Below are positions 45,004 through 54,531 of a stretch of 64,000 nucleotides of DNA, in pieces. The position numbers and the translations under genes are program-made. Within the stretch, counting starts at the first letter, position 1, and each line of letters opens with the position of its first letter. The DNA comes from R-RK-3 sp031399085 (lineage in GTDB: Bacteria > Pseudomonadota > Alphaproteobacteria > Rhizobiales > Rhodomicrobiaceae): NCBI GenBank assembly GCA_031399085.1, contig JANNOQ010000007.1:85098-149097 (forward strand), in the 5' to 3' direction. The notes beneath the pieces were generated by a model, which was not told where the DNA came from, searched no databases, and was given only the letters and a program-made list of their open reading frames with translations.

Positions 45004-45878
45004 TGCAGCCCTTGCCGAAATTTCGTGCCGCCCTCGTGCAGCTTCGCTCGGGACGCGAGATCGGGCCGAACATGGCGGCAGCCGAGGATTTGATCCGCGC
45101 CGCGGCGGCGGACGGCGCGCACTACGTTCAGACTCCGGAAAATACCCCGCTGATGGAAATGCAAACGGAGCGCTTGTTTGAGCGCATCCGACCCGAGGCC
45201 GAGACCGCGATTCTGGATGATTTCGCGCGGCTGGCGCGCGATCTGCACATCTGGCTGCATGTCGGCTCGGTCGCCATTCGCATTGGCGAGAGCCAAGCCG
45301 CAAACCGGGCCTTTGTATTTTCTCCCGATGGGTCCGTCGCGGCGCGCTACGACAAGATCCACATGTTCGACGTCGATTTGCCGGGCGCTGAGAGCTATCG
45401 CGAGTCGAAAAACTACGCGCCGGGGGCGACGGCGGTCAATATGCGCCTGCCCTGGGGCACGCTCGGTATCACCACCTGCTACGACCTGCGCTTTCCTGAG
45501 CACTACAAGGCTTTGGCGAAGGCGGGAGCAGATTTCCTCGCCGTACCATCGGCTTTCACCAAAGTTACGGGCGAGGCGCATTGGCATGTGCTGCTGCGTG
45601 CGCGGGCAATCGAAACCGGCTGTTTCGTGCTCGCCGCCGCCCAGGGCGGAATGCATGAAAATGGCCGTGCGACCTACGGGCATAGCCTGATCATCGCGCC
45701 TTGGGGCAACATTCTGGCCGAAGCCGGAGACGTGCCTTGCGTTATTGCCGCCGACATCGACCCGGCCGAGGTCGCCGCCGCGCGTCACCGCATTCCGGCC
45801 TTAAGCCATGAGCGCGATTTTGCAGTCCGCCGGTTCGAGCCGCAAGCGGCGGCGGGTGAGGCGGCCAAGCGCGCATGA
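45000..45878 (+). CDS. Carbon-nitrogen hydrolase (nitrilase superfamily, Nit-like amidase)
   Basis: 292 residues. The Glu-Lys-Cys triad is visible: QTPENTPLM (Glu near 47), YDKIHMFDVDLPG (Lys near 118) and GITTCYDLRFPEHYKAL (Cys near 160). NIT1/NIT2-like relatives act on omega-amides such as deaminated glutathione, which suits its translational coupling to glutaredoxin. The exact substrate is inferred. ATGA overlaps exist at both ends (grxC before, DUF1178 after). Confidence 0.9.
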   Translation: MMQPLPKFRAALVQLRSGREIGPNMAAAEDLIRAAAADGAHYVQTPENTPLMEMQTERLFERIRPEAETAILDDFARLARDLHIWLHVGSVAIRIGESQAANRAFVFSPDGSVAARYDKIHMFDVDLPGAESYRESKNYAPGATAVNMRLPWGTLGITTCYDLRFPEHYKALAKAGADFLAVPSAFTKVTGEAHWHVLLRARAIETGCFVLAAAQGGMHENGRATYGHSLIIAPWGNILAEAGDVPCVIAADIDPAEVAAARHRIPALSHERDFAVRRFEPQAAAGEAAKRA

Positions 45879-46306
45879 TCAAATATTCGCTGCTATGCGC
45901 CGGCGGTCACGAATTTGACGCCTGGTTTCCCAATTCCGGCGGCTACGACACTCAAGCCGAAGCGCGTCAGATCGCCTGCCCCGTTTGTGGGGGGAACGAG
46001 GTGCGGAAGGCAATCATGGCGCCGAGCGTGGTGTCGAGCCGCGCCCGTGCCCCTTTCGCCCGGCCCGCGCCGGCGGATAATGCCGCCCGCGAAGTACTTG
46101 AGCTGATGCGCAAGCTGCGCGATCACGTCACGCAGAACGCTGAATATGTCGGCCCCCGATTTGCCGAAGAGGCAATGAAAATTCATCATGAGGAAACCGA
46201 GGCCAAGGGTATTTACGGCGAGGCCTCCCATCGCGAGTTGACACTCTTGCGCGAAGAAGGCATCGAATTCCATCCGCTGCCGGTCCTGCCCGAAGATCAT
46301 AATTAG
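45875..46306 (+). CDS. DUF1178 family protein
   Basis: 143 residues. A zinc-ribbon-like N-terminus (LLCAGGHEFDAWFPNSGGYD and IACPVCGGNEVRKAIMAPSV) is followed by a helical middle (EVLELMRKLRDHVTQNAEYV) and GIYGEASHRELTLLREEGIEF. This is the DUF1178 pattern, a conserved alphaproteobacterial protein of unknown role usually found behind the grxC-nitrilase pair. The stop meets the convergent DUF2306 gene with a 4-bp overlap. Confidence 0.9.
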   Translation: MIKYSLLCAGGHEFDAWFPNSGGYDTQAEARQIACPVCGGNEVRKAIMAPSVVSSRARAPFARPAPADNAAREVLELMRKLRDHVTQNAEYVGPRFAEEAMKIHHEETEAKGIYGEASHRELTLLREEGIEFHPLPVLPEDHN

Positions 46307-46743
46307 CGGCGGTCCGTGATAGGCGCCGCAGGCTCGGCGGATGTCGCCGCATCAAAGAAGACGTCATACATGAGCCGTCCTGGCAACAGCGTAAACAACC
46401 CGGTTATGATCAGAGCGCCAAGAAACAGCCCCGTCATGGTCTTGCGATGGGCGTTGACGCGATGGCGACGAGCGGCGATCACGGCGGCGGGCAGCATGAC
46501 CAGCGTCAAGATGGAAAGCCCATGAATCCAGCTGAAATCGCCGAACTGTTTGATGCCGTGGATCCAGAATGAGCTGATCGCCAGCGACGCCATTGCAATC
46601 ACCCAACTCCAGCCGAGCACCCGATGAACATTTGTGCCCTTCGGACCGGCAAATTGCACCGTGCCAATGACGAGCGCCAATGCCGCGGCGGACACGTGAA
46701 AGATGATGATTGGCGATGCCGCGAGGAGAGGCTGGAGTGTCAT
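46303..46743 (-). CDS. DUF2306-type four-helix membrane protein
   Basis: 146 residues with four hydrophobic segments: ASPIIIFHVSAAALALVIGT, VLGWSWVIAMASLAISSFWI, ILTLVMLPAAVIAARR and LFLGALIITGLFTLLPGRLM. Histidines near the first and third segments (FHVSA, HRVNAHRKTM) resemble the DUF2306 family. The function is unknown. It starts 14 bp after the PadR gene on the same strand, so it is probably the regulator's target. Confidence 0.78.
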   Translation of the reverse strand: MTLQPLLAASPIIIFHVSAAALALVIGTVQFAGPKGTNVHRVLGWSWVIAMASLAISSFWIHGIKQFGDFSWIHGLSILTLVMLPAAVIAARRHRVNAHRKTMTGLFLGALIITGLFTLLPGRLMYDVFFDAATSAEPAAPITDRR

Positions 46744-46757
46744 GTGATCGCTCTTGG

Positions 46758-47330
46758 CTATGGTTGACTTGACGCGGTCCTCAGCTTTTCCAGCTGCTCA
46801 AGGGTCTGATCGCACCATTCGATCGAAGCGCGATAAGAGAATTCGCCATTGCTGATCGTCATGAGCCAGAATGGCAGGCCTGGGTGGTGCTCATGGTCGA
46901 TCCGTAGCTGTTCCTTACTGCGCGTCACTTTAAGAAGCTGGCTTTCATGCTGTCGCTTCAGCTCCTGGACATATTCGATCAAACGGCCCAGCTCTGCTTG
47001 CGGCCCGAAAAAGAGCTTCAGCAAAAGCTCGTTCCTTGGCGGGCGATGCCTGGGCGGCTGGGCCAGCCACGTCTCCAACGCCGCGCGCCCCGCTGCGGTG
47101 ATCGTATAACGGCGCTTTGACTTGGGCGTTTCGCCCTGTTCACGTTCCGAAGTGACGAAGCCGGTTTCCTCCAGCCGGCGCAGCTCCGGATAGATTTGAC
47201 CAAAGCTTTCGCTCCAAAAATTGCCAATGCTGGTCGCAATCGCCGTTTTCAGTTCGTAGCCGGTCATCGGCCGCCGGGCGAGAAGTCCAAGGATCGACGG
47301 CGCGGTGCCGCTCGTTAGGTCTGTTTTCAT
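46758..47330 (-). CDS. PadR family transcriptional regulator
   Basis: 190 residues. The winged-helix N-terminus (ILGLLARRPMTGYELKTAIA and FGQIYPELRRLEETGFVTSE) and the KSKRRYTITAAGRAALETWL wing are PadR/Vir-like. A C-terminal helical dimerisation region (LGRLIEYVQELKRQHESQLL) follows. PadR proteins repress adjacent genes and respond to phenolics or other small molecules. A perfect palindromic operator lies just before the start, suggesting autoregulation with the membrane-protein gene. Confidence 0.92.
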   Translation of the reverse strand: MKTDLTSGTAPSILGLLARRPMTGYELKTAIATSIGNFWSESFGQIYPELRRLEETGFVTSEREQGETPKSKRRYTITAAGRAALETWLAQPPRHRPPRNELLLKLFFGPQAELGRLIEYVQELKRQHESQLLKVTRSKEQLRIDHEHHPGLPFWLMTISNGEFSYRASIEWCDQTLEQLEKLRTASSQP

Positions 47331-47337
47331 ATGCCTT

Positions 47338-47351
47338 ATAGATATATCTAT
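47338..47351. promoter_or_regulatory. Palindromic operator upstream of the PadR gene
   Basis: ATAGATATATCTAT is a perfect 14-base palindrome, 8 bp before the padR ATG, followed by a half-site TAGATATA. AT-rich dyads of this kind are typical PadR targets. Its position would let the protein block its own promoter. Confidence 0.65.
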
Positions 47352-47413
47352 TAGATATAAAATTCCGAGTCAATGGCTTCGTTTCGCTCACCCATAAACA
47401 CTCGGCGGATTCG

Positions 47414-48151
47414 CTATGATCGAGGCTTAGCCGCCGACGCGAGGTAGTTCACGTCACAATCGCCGCTCAGGCTCCATGTCCCACCGATTGGATCGTAACT
47501 CATGCCGCGCTCGCGCAGCGGCTCAAGACCTGCCTCGCGGAGCTTGGCCGCCAGTTCAGCAGGGGAGACGAAGCGTTGCCATTGGTGCGTGCCTTTGGGT
47601 AGCCAGCCGAGCAAATATTCGGCGGCGACGATGCCGAGGGCGTAGGACTTTGCAGTGCGGTTCAGCGTCGAAAGCAGCAGTAAGCCCCCAGGCTGCATCA
47701 GTGCCGCGCAGCTCTTGAGAAACGCCGTCACATCCGGGACATGCTCAACAACTTCCAATGCGATCACGCAATCGAAAACCCGGCCTTGCGCAGCGAGCTC
47801 GTCCGTCGTGCCCGCCAGATATTCGATCGGCAAGCCCTGCATTGCGGCGTGACCGCGCGCGGCTGCGATCGTTTCCGGCGACGGGTCGAGGCCGGTCACG
47901 TCCGCTCCAAGGCGCGCGAGCGGTTCGGAGACCAATCCGCCCCCGCAACCCACGTCCAGAATTCGCAAGGCTGAGAACGGTTTGACGGCGTGACCGTCGC
48001 GGAGCGTATGTCCCAAAATTTCCTCACGCAAAAATCCGAGCCGCACCGGATTGATCTGGTGCAGTGGCCGGAATTTGCCCTTCGGGTCCCACCATTCCCC
48101 CGCCATCGCGGCAAAACGTTCAACTTCTGCATTATCCACAATATTTGCCAT
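47414..48151 (-). CDS. ubiG: Ubiquinone biosynthesis O-methyltransferase UbiG
   Basis: Performs both SAM-dependent O-methylations of ubiquinone synthesis. The ATG at 48151 gives 245 residues: VERFAAMAGEWWDPKGKFRPLH (typical start), the SAM loop ILDVGCGGGLVSEPLARLGA, ALEVVEHVPDVTAFLKSCA, and STLNRTAKSYALGIVAAEY with GTHQWQRFVSP. It is divergent from lysC, 227 bp apart, as in many rhizobia. Confidence 0.95.
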   Translation of the reverse strand: MANIVDNAEVERFAAMAGEWWDPKGKFRPLHQINPVRLGFLREEILGHTLRDGHAVKPFSALRILDVGCGGGLVSEPLARLGADVTGLDPSPETIAAARGHAAMQGLPIEYLAGTTDELAAQGRVFDCVIALEVVEHVPDVTAFLKSCAALMQPGGLLLLSTLNRTAKSYALGIVAAEYLLGWLPKGTHQWQRFVSPAELAAKLREAGLEPLRERGMSYDPIGGTWSLSGDCDVNYLASAAKPRS

Positions 48152-48378
48152 CGAAGGTCCACCAATGACTTCCGGATGTGCGCCGCTTCGCCAGCCTACG
48201 CAATTCCACTTATGCACCGCGCTGTTTGCGAAAAGCCAACTTAGGCCTTATAAGCATGGCGCGGGGCAATTGCCAGTTTGTGCGGTCGCGGTCAGGGTTT
48301 CTCAAGGCCGATGTGAGAAACAGCGCCCTCAGCGCATGGCCGACGCCGCCCCGGCCGCCGTTCAGGACAAGCGACAGC

Positions 48379-49635
48379 ATGGCCGTTCTGGTGATGAAAT
48401 TCGGGGGGACGTCGGTTGCCGACCTCGACCGGATTCGCAATGTCGCAAAACATGTTAAGCGCGAGGTGGATGCGGGGCATCGCTGCGCCGTGGTTGTGTC
48501 GGCGATGGCGGGGCATACGAACCAGCTTGTGGAATGGACTCGCCACGCCTCTGCGCTGCACGACGCGCGGGAATATGATACAGTGGTGGCCGCGGGCGAG
48601 CAGGTAACTGCGGGTCTGCTCGCCATCGCGTTGCAGGCCATTGGCATTTCCGCCCGTTCGTGGCTGGGGTGGCAGATCCCGATCAAGACGGACAATGCGC
48701 ATGGCGTCGCCCGGATTGCCGACATTGCCGCGAACGAGTTAAGGGACCGATTGGGCCGTGGCGAAGTGGCTGTCATCGCCGGCTTTCAAGGTATCAGTCC
48801 AAACGGACGCATTACAACGCTGGGCCGTGGCGGCTCCGATACCAGCGCGGTGGCGGTCGCTGCGGCGCTCCGGGCTGATCGCTGCGACATCTATACGGAT
48901 GTGGACGGCGTCTACACGACTGACCCTCGCATCGTCCCGAAAGCGCAGCGCCTCGACAAAATCTCCTATGAGGAGATGCTGGAAATGGCCTCGCTTGGCG
49001 CCAAGGTCTTGCAGACCCGGTCAGTGGAGCTGGCGATGGTCCACAGGGTGCGGATTCAGGTCCGCTCGAGTTTCGAAGCGCCTGAATCCTGCCCAGCCTT
49101 TGGGGATAATCAGGCCGCTCCGGGCACTTTGGTTTGTGACGAGGAAGACATTGTGGAACAGCGTGTCGTAAGTGGAATTGCGTATGCCAAGGATGAGGCA
49201 AAAGTTACCCTGCTGCGCGTCGCCGACAAGCCTGGGGTTGCCGCGCGGGTGTTTGGGCCGCTGGCTGAAGCGAACATCAATGTCGACATGATCGTCCAGA
49301 ATGTCTCGGATGACGGCCGCTTCACCGACATGACCTTTACCGTGCCCGCCGCCGACCTGCACCGCGCGATGGCGGTGCTTGAAAGCGCAAAAACACAAAT
49401 CGGTTACTCTGATTTACGCGGAGCCACAGATATAGTAAAAGTCTCGGTGATCGGTGTCGGCATGAGAAGTCATGCGGGGGTAGCAGCCCAAATGTTCAGT
49501 GCACTTGCAGAAAAAGGGATAAATATCGAGGCGATCTCAACCTCTGAAATTAAAATCAGCGTGCTTATTGACGCTGCCTATGCGGAGCTTGCGGTTCGTA
49601 CGCTTCATTCACTTTATGGTTTGGACGCGGCTTAG
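48379..49635 (+). CDS. lysC: Aspartate kinase
   Basis: Phosphorylates aspartate at the head of the lysine, threonine and methionine pathways. The ATG at 48379 gives 418 residues: MAVLVMKFGGTSVADLDRIR (K-F-G-G-T-S), LGRGGSDTSAVAVAAAL, TDVDGVYTTDPRIV, and two C-terminal ACT domains (KVTLLRVADKPGVAARVFGP and VKVSVIGVGMRSHAGVAAQM) for feedback control. The open frame upstream is not family-like. I see no lysine-riboswitch structure in the leader. ptsP follows 15 bp later. Confidence 0.96.
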   Translation: MAVLVMKFGGTSVADLDRIRNVAKHVKREVDAGHRCAVVVSAMAGHTNQLVEWTRHASALHDAREYDTVVAAGEQVTAGLLAIALQAIGISARSWLGWQIPIKTDNAHGVARIADIAANELRDRLGRGEVAVIAGFQGISPNGRITTLGRGGSDTSAVAVAAALRADRCDIYTDVDGVYTTDPRIVPKAQRLDKISYEEMLEMASLGAKVLQTRSVELAMVHRVRIQVRSSFEAPESCPAFGDNQAAPGTLVCDEEDIVEQRVVSGIAYAKDEAKVTLLRVADKPGVAARVFGPLAEANINVDMIVQNVSDDGRFTDMTFTVPAADLHRAMAVLESAKTQIGYSDLRGATDIVKVSVIGVGMRSHAGVAAQMFSALAEKGINIEAISTSEIKISVLIDAAYAELAVRTLHSLYGLDAA

Positions 49636-49650
49636 CGCGCAAGTTCCGAC

Positions 49651-51999
49651 ATGATCTATAAAAAAACTTCGCACCCAGACGTCAGCCTGCAAGATGCAGA
49701 CGCGGGAGGGACCGGGCGGATGCCCTGGACATCGAGCGCACCGCGAGTGTTGCTGAGACAATTGCGCGAAGTCATGGCCAGGCCCGGCGTCGGTCAGGCC
49801 AAGCAGGAAGATATTCAAGCGCGTCTCGATCGTATCGTGCGCCTGATCGCGGCGAATATGGTTGCGGAGGTGTGCTCGATCTATGTGCGGCTGACCGACG
49901 GCTCCTTCGAGCTTTACGCGACCGAAGGGCTGCGCAAGGAGGCCGTCCACAAAACGCATATGAAGCCGGGCGAGGGCCTTGTTGGACTTGTCGCCCGCAA
50001 TGGCGAGCATGTGAACCTCCCCGACGCGCAATCGCACCCAGCCTTTTCCTACCGGCCCGAGACAAGCGAGGAAATCTATCAATCCTTCCTTGGGATGCCC
50101 ATCATTCGAGGCGGGCGCACCATTGGCGTGCTGACGGTGCAGAACGCGATCGCGCGGACCTATTCCGAGGAAGAGGTTGAGGTTCTGCAGACCATCGCCA
50201 TGGTCACAGCAGAAATGATGGCGAGCCTTCTGGAAAGTCTCAACGTCGTCACGGCTGAGGCGAGGCGCGGCCAAAGCCAGACGATCAAGGGCATCACAAT
50301 GTCGGACGGCATCGCGCTTGGCCATATCGTCCTGCACGAACCGCGCGTGCACATTACCAAGCTGTTCGCCGAGGACATCCCGGCCGAACAAGCCCGGCTC
50401 GACACCGCGCTCGGACAATTGCGCGAAACCGTGGACGTCATGTTGTCCGACGGCGAGATCGCGCGCGCCGGCGAGCACCGTGACGTTCTTGAAGCTTATC
50501 GCATGTTTGCCCACGACCAGGGCTGGGTGAAGCGCTTGAACGAAGCGATCGCGGCTGGGCTGACGGCCGAAGCCGCAGTTGAGCGCGTGCAGAGCAATCA
50601 ACGCGCGCGCACAATGCGCCAGTCCGATCCGTTCTGGCGCGAGCGGCTACACGATCTCGACGATCTCGCTAACCGGCTTCTTCGCCTTTTGACCGGGCGC
50701 TCCGCTACGGCGGCTGGGACCGATCTGCCTCGCGATACGATCCTTGTCGCCCGCACGATGGGGCCAGCCGAACTTTTGGATTACGATCGCAAACGGGTGC
50801 GCGGCCTGGTGCTCGCCGATGGCGGCGCGTCGAGCCATGTCGCCATCGTCGCCAAAGCGCTGGGCATCCCGGCGATCGGCTATGCGCGCGACGTGCTGGA
50901 AGAAGTCGACCCTGCCGACCCGGCAGTTCTGGACGCCGAAGCCGGCTTATTCCACATACGTCCGTCGCTTGAAGTTATTCGCGCCTATGCTGACAAGGCG
51001 CGTTTCCGCGCGCGGCGGCAGGCGCAATATGAAAAGCTGCGCGACACTCCGGCCGTCACCAAGGATGGCCAGCGCGTGATGATGCACCTCAATGCCGGTC
51101 TGCAAGTGGATCTGCCGCATTTGGTCGAGTCTGGCGCCGATGGCATCGGCCTATACCGGACCGAGCTGGAATTCATGGTCGCCTCGACCTTTCCGCGCAT
51201 CCAGCAGCAAACCGAGATGTATCGCAGGATCATCAGGGGCGCCGCTGAAAAGCCGGTGGTGTTCCGCTCGCTTGATGTCGGTGGGGATAAGATTTTGCCC
51301 TATCTCCAATCCATCAAGGAGGAGAACCCGGCACTCGGCTGGCGCTCCATTCGTATTGCGCTCGACCGGCCAGGCCTTTTCCGGACGCAAATCCGGGCGC
51401 TGCTTGCCGCTTCCGCCGGCCGCGAATTACGGCTGATGCTGCCGTTTCTGACCCAGGTCTCGGAATTCATCGAGGCGCGCAAGCTGATCGATAAGGATCT
51501 TGCGCATTTGCGTCGGCATCACCGGCCTGGCCCCTCCAAGATCGCGCTCGGCGCGATGGTCGAAGTGCCCGCCATTTTGTGGCAGCTCGACGAATTGCTG
51601 TGCCGCGTCGATTTTATCTCCGTCGGCAGCAACGACTTGCTGCAATTCATTTTCGCGGCGGACCGCAGCAACAATCGGGTGAGCGGCCGTTTCGATGTGC
51701 TCTGTCCGGCGGCGCTGCGAGTGTTGCGGCTTATCGTCGTGCAGGCCGAAAAGCATAAGGTCCCCGTCACGCTGTGCGGTGAGATGGCCGGGCGCCCGAT
51801 CGAGGCGATGGCGCTCATCGGGATCGGCTTTCGCTCCATTTCGATGGCGCCGGCCTCGGTCGGTCCGGTAAAGGCGATGATCCTCTCGCTGAGCGCGGCT
51901 GAAATCCAGCGTTACGTGCTTGATTTGCTCGATCATGGTCGAGAAGACATCCGCGATCGCCTCAAGGATTTCGCTCGCGCTCACGACATCCCGCTCTAG
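49651..51999 (+). CDS. ptsP: Phosphoenolpyruvate-protein phosphotransferase PtsP (EI-Ntr)
   Basis: 782 residues; first enzyme of the nitrogen PTS, passing phosphate from PEP to NPr. A GAF domain occupies ~20-165 (SIYVRLTDGSFELYATEGL). The EI N-domain follows, with the active histidine in DGGASSHVAIVAKALGIPAIG (near residue 395). The PEP-binding barrel shows GIGLYRTELEFM, FRSLDVGGDKILPYL and SVGSNDLLQFIFAADRSN, with the TLCGEMAGRPIEA cysteine. It is 15 bp behind lysC, a common alphaproteobacterial order. Confidence 0.95.
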   Translation: MIYKKTSHPDVSLQDADAGGTGRMPWTSSAPRVLLRQLREVMARPGVGQAKQEDIQARLDRIVRLIAANMVAEVCSIYVRLTDGSFELYATEGLRKEAVHKTHMKPGEGLVGLVARNGEHVNLPDAQSHPAFSYRPETSEEIYQSFLGMPIIRGGRTIGVLTVQNAIARTYSEEEVEVLQTIAMVTAEMMASLLESLNVVTAEARRGQSQTIKGITMSDGIALGHIVLHEPRVHITKLFAEDIPAEQARLDTALGQLRETVDVMLSDGEIARAGEHRDVLEAYRMFAHDQGWVKRLNEAIAAGLTAEAAVERVQSNQRARTMRQSDPFWRERLHDLDDLANRLLRLLTGRSATAAGTDLPRDTILVARTMGPAELLDYDRKRVRGLVLADGGASSHVAIVAKALGIPAIGYARDVLEEVDPADPAVLDAEAGLFHIRPSLEVIRAYADKARFRARRQAQYEKLRDTPAVTKDGQRVMMHLNAGLQVDLPHLVESGADGIGLYRTELEFMVASTFPRIQQQTEMYRRIIRGAAEKPVVFRSLDVGGDKILPYLQSIKEENPALGWRSIRIALDRPGLFRTQIRALLAASAGRELRLMLPFLTQVSEFIEARKLIDKDLAHLRRHHRPGPSKIALGAMVEVPAILWQLDELLCRVDFISVGSNDLLQFIFAADRSNNRVSGRFDVLCPAALRVLRLIVVQAEKHKVPVTLCGEMAGRPIEAMALIGIGFRSISMAPASVGPVKAMILSLSAAEIQRYVLDLLDHGREDIRDRLKDFARAHDIPL

Positions 52000-52116
52000 C
52001 GACGCACCGTCCAACGCGCTTCTTCGACGAAGGCGTGAGGCTGCGCGCGGCTTCAGGGCGAACCGCTGGAGTCGCGCAGCCGGCCACGCATTTGCCATTC
52101 ACTCGCTGAGCCAAAA

Positions 52117-53205
52117 ATGACCCAAGTCCCCGAAGAGAAGCTCGACAAGCTCGTCGCGCGTTGGAAGTCCATCCAGACGGCGCTGTCCGAGGCGCCCGAT
52201 CAGGAGACCTTCGTGCGGCTCTCAAAGGAGTTTGCCGAGCTGAACCCGTTGGTTGACATAGTCCGCCGGCTGCGCGAGTCGGAGGGCGAATTGGCGGGAC
52301 TGCGGTCTATCGTCGAGGATACCCAAGCCGATCCTGAAATGGCGGAACTCGCCGACGCTGAAATTCCGGCGTTGGAAGAGCGCGTCGATGCGCTCGTGCA
52401 GGAGCTTCGCCTCGAGTTGCTGCCCAGGGACGCCGCCGACGAAAAGAGCGCCATTCTCGAGCTGCGCGCGGGAACGGGCGGTGAGGAGGCTGCGCTGTTC
52501 GCGGGCGATCTTTTCCGCATGTATCAGCGCTACGCGGCCCTCAAGGGCTGGAAAGTGCAGATCATTTCGGAGAATGAGTCCGGCAAGGGCGGCTATCGCG
52601 AGGTGATCGCCAATTTCAGCGGCAAGGGCGTCTTTGCGCGGATGAAATTCGAGTCCGGGGTGCACCGGGTTCAGCGTGTGCCCGAGACCGAGACCAGCGG
52701 GCGCGTCCATACTTCGGCGGCGACGGTCGCCGTTCTGCCCGAGGCCGAGGACGTGGATATCGAAATTCGCGATCAGGATTTGCGCATCGACACCATGCGG
52801 TCATCCGGCGCCGGCGGCCAGCACGTCAATACGACGGACAGCGCCGTGCGGATCACGCATCTCCCGAGCGGTCTTGTTGTCACCTCCAGCGAGAAGTCCC
52901 AGCATCAAAACCGGGCGCGGGCGATGCAGGTGCTCCGGGCGCGGCTCTATGACATGGAGCGCAGCAAGATCGACGAAGCGCGCGCGGCGGAACGCAAGAT
53001 CCAGGTCGGCAGCGGTGATCGTTCACAGCGCATCCGGACGTATAATTTCCCGCAAGGGCGCGTGACGGATCATCGCATCAACATGACACTCTACAATCTG
53101 CCGCAAGTGCTGCAGGGCGAAGGGCTGGACGGCCTGATCGATGCGCTGACGACCGATTTTCAGGCAAGTCAGCTCTCGGCGATGGAAGGTCTAGCGGATG
53201 CCTGA
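52117..53205 (+). CDS. prfA: Peptide chain release factor 1
   Basis: Releases peptides at UAA and UAG. The 362-residue protein has the GGQ loop in MRSSGAGGQHVNTTDSAVR (233-235) and the stop-codon-recognition region around HRVQRVPETETSGRVHTSAA. SEKSQHQNRARAMQVLRARL and RIRTYNFPQGRVTDHRIN complete the core. Its end overlaps prmC by 8 bp; PrmC methylates the GGQ glutamine of this protein. Confidence 0.97.
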   Translation: MTQVPEEKLDKLVARWKSIQTALSEAPDQETFVRLSKEFAELNPLVDIVRRLRESEGELAGLRSIVEDTQADPEMAELADAEIPALEERVDALVQELRLELLPRDAADEKSAILELRAGTGGEEAALFAGDLFRMYQRYAALKGWKVQIISENESGKGGYREVIANFSGKGVFARMKFESGVHRVQRVPETETSGRVHTSAATVAVLPEAEDVDIEIRDQDLRIDTMRSSGAGGQHVNTTDSAVRITHLPSGLVVTSSEKSQHQNRARAMQVLRARLYDMERSKIDEARAAERKIQVGSGDRSQRIRTYNFPQGRVTDHRINMTLYNLPQVLQGEGLDGLIDALTTDFQASQLSAMEGLADA

Positions 53206-54154
53206 TCTCCAGGCGTCCGCTGCCAGTTTCCAGACGGCGGGCGCGGCTGCGATGTCGCTGGCCAAATCCTTCCGCACCGCAAATTTTCCGACGCCGGAAC
53301 TCGATGCGCGGCTGCTGGTCCTTCATGTTTGCGGCTTGTCGCACGAGGCTTATATTCTGCGGCCGGATCATCCGCTGAGCCGCGCCGAGATCGCGACTGT
53401 CGCGGCCTTTCGCGAGCGCCGCCTTGCCTACGAACCGGTGTCGCGCATTATCGGCTTTCGCGAGTTTTGGGGACGTAATTTCAAGATCACCCCTGCCGTG
53501 CTCGACCCACGCCCCGACACCGAGACGCTGATCGAGGCCGCTCTTGCGCTTTTGCGCGAGGAGAACCGGCTCGCAGAGCCTTTGAGGATTCTCGATCTGG
53601 GCACAGGTTCGGGGTGCATTTTGCTAACGCTGGCGGCTGAGCTGACGCAGAGTTGGGGTGTCGGCTCCGATCTGGATGCCGGAGCGCTTGCGGTTGCCCG
53701 GGGCAATTCTGAGCGCCTCAATCTTGGCGGGCGCTGCTCATTCGTGCGTTCGGACTGGTGCAAAACATTTCGCGGGCAGTTCGATGTAATCGTCTGCAAC
53801 CCGCCCTATATCAAGAGTGACTGTATTGACGGATTGAGCGAAGACGTTCGCCGCTATGACCCTAGTGTCGCGCTCGACGGCGGTGCGGACGGCCTCGAAG
53901 CCTACAGACAGTTGGTCCCTGATGTTTTCACGGCCGCGGCGGGTGGGGGCTGGATTTTGCTAGAAGTGGGATGTGGGCAAGCCGTGAGTATTTTCCGAAT
54001 TTTACAAGCCGTAAAGTGCGCGGGTCAGCCGGACAGTTGGCGCGTCTTTCGCGACCTGTCTGGAACAGAACGTGTGGTGGCTGTAAAGCGACAGAAGCGG
54101 TTCGATAAACCTTCGATCAAAAAAACAGTTGGAAATTCCTTGCGATCAGGCTAA
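53198..54154 (+). CDS. prmC: Release factor glutamine methyltransferase PrmC (HemK)
   Basis: Methylates the glutamine of the GGQ motif in RF1/RF2. The 318-residue protein has the SAM loop ILDLGTGSGCILLTLAAEL and the NPPY catalytic motif in DVIVCNPPYIKSDCI (near 201), plus YEPVSRIIGFREFWGRNFKI in the substrate domain. It overlaps prfA, so enzyme and substrate are translationally coupled. The last ~20 residues (KRQKRFDKPSIKKTV) are a basic extension beyond the usual length. Confidence 0.95.
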   Translation: MPDLQASAASFQTAGAAAMSLAKSFRTANFPTPELDARLLVLHVCGLSHEAYILRPDHPLSRAEIATVAAFRERRLAYEPVSRIIGFREFWGRNFKITPAVLDPRPDTETLIEAALALLREENRLAEPLRILDLGTGSGCILLTLAAELTQSWGVGSDLDAGALAVARGNSERLNLGGRCSFVRSDWCKTFRGQFDVIVCNPPYIKSDCIDGLSEDVRRYDPSVALDGGADGLEAYRQLVPDVFTAAAGGGWILLEVGCGQAVSIFRILQAVKCAGQPDSWRVFRDLSGTERVVAVKRQKRFDKPSIKKTVGNSLRSG

Positions 54155-54531
54155 CTTTTACGCACGGATTCGGCAGGCCACGAAGGAGCATATCGGCGCC
54201 GCACTTCACGATCAATGAAGGACGCTTGGCGCTGAGGTTCGTTGGCATAGTCGCTGCAAATCGTTCGATTTTCTGAAATAAGAGGATTGGCTAAACCGCT
54301 TCATATAAGCGATGAGCGATCGCGATATGAGCATTCCTGCTTAAAGACAGCCAATTGTCCAAGAGTTGGGATCGCCTGTGGCGGTTCGGCGGCGAGGCAG
54401 GTAATTCTCGGTAGCCAGGCGGGGACGCTGACCAGACATCGGTGACACCTCAATTTTTGCAAACTGAAAGCGCATCGGCATTTGATTGTCTTAAGCCGCT
54501 CGCTTTCGATAATGATGATAGACGGGAGCCC
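54155..54531. other. 377-bp gap between prmC and the DUF4167 gene
   Basis: No gene, RNA or repeat is convincing here. Short frames on both strands lack motifs and ribosome sites. It should contain the promoter of the DUF4167 gene, but no clear -35/-10 pair stands out. Confidence 0.4.

Noticed and set aside
46686..46700. GACACGTGAAAG as a further parS
   Set aside because: Only the central CACGTGAAA matches; the left arm is not complementary, unlike the three accepted sites.
48152..48378. Lysine riboswitch in the lysC leader
   Set aside because: No recognisable multi-helix core or terminator; alphaproteobacterial lysC genes normally lack it.
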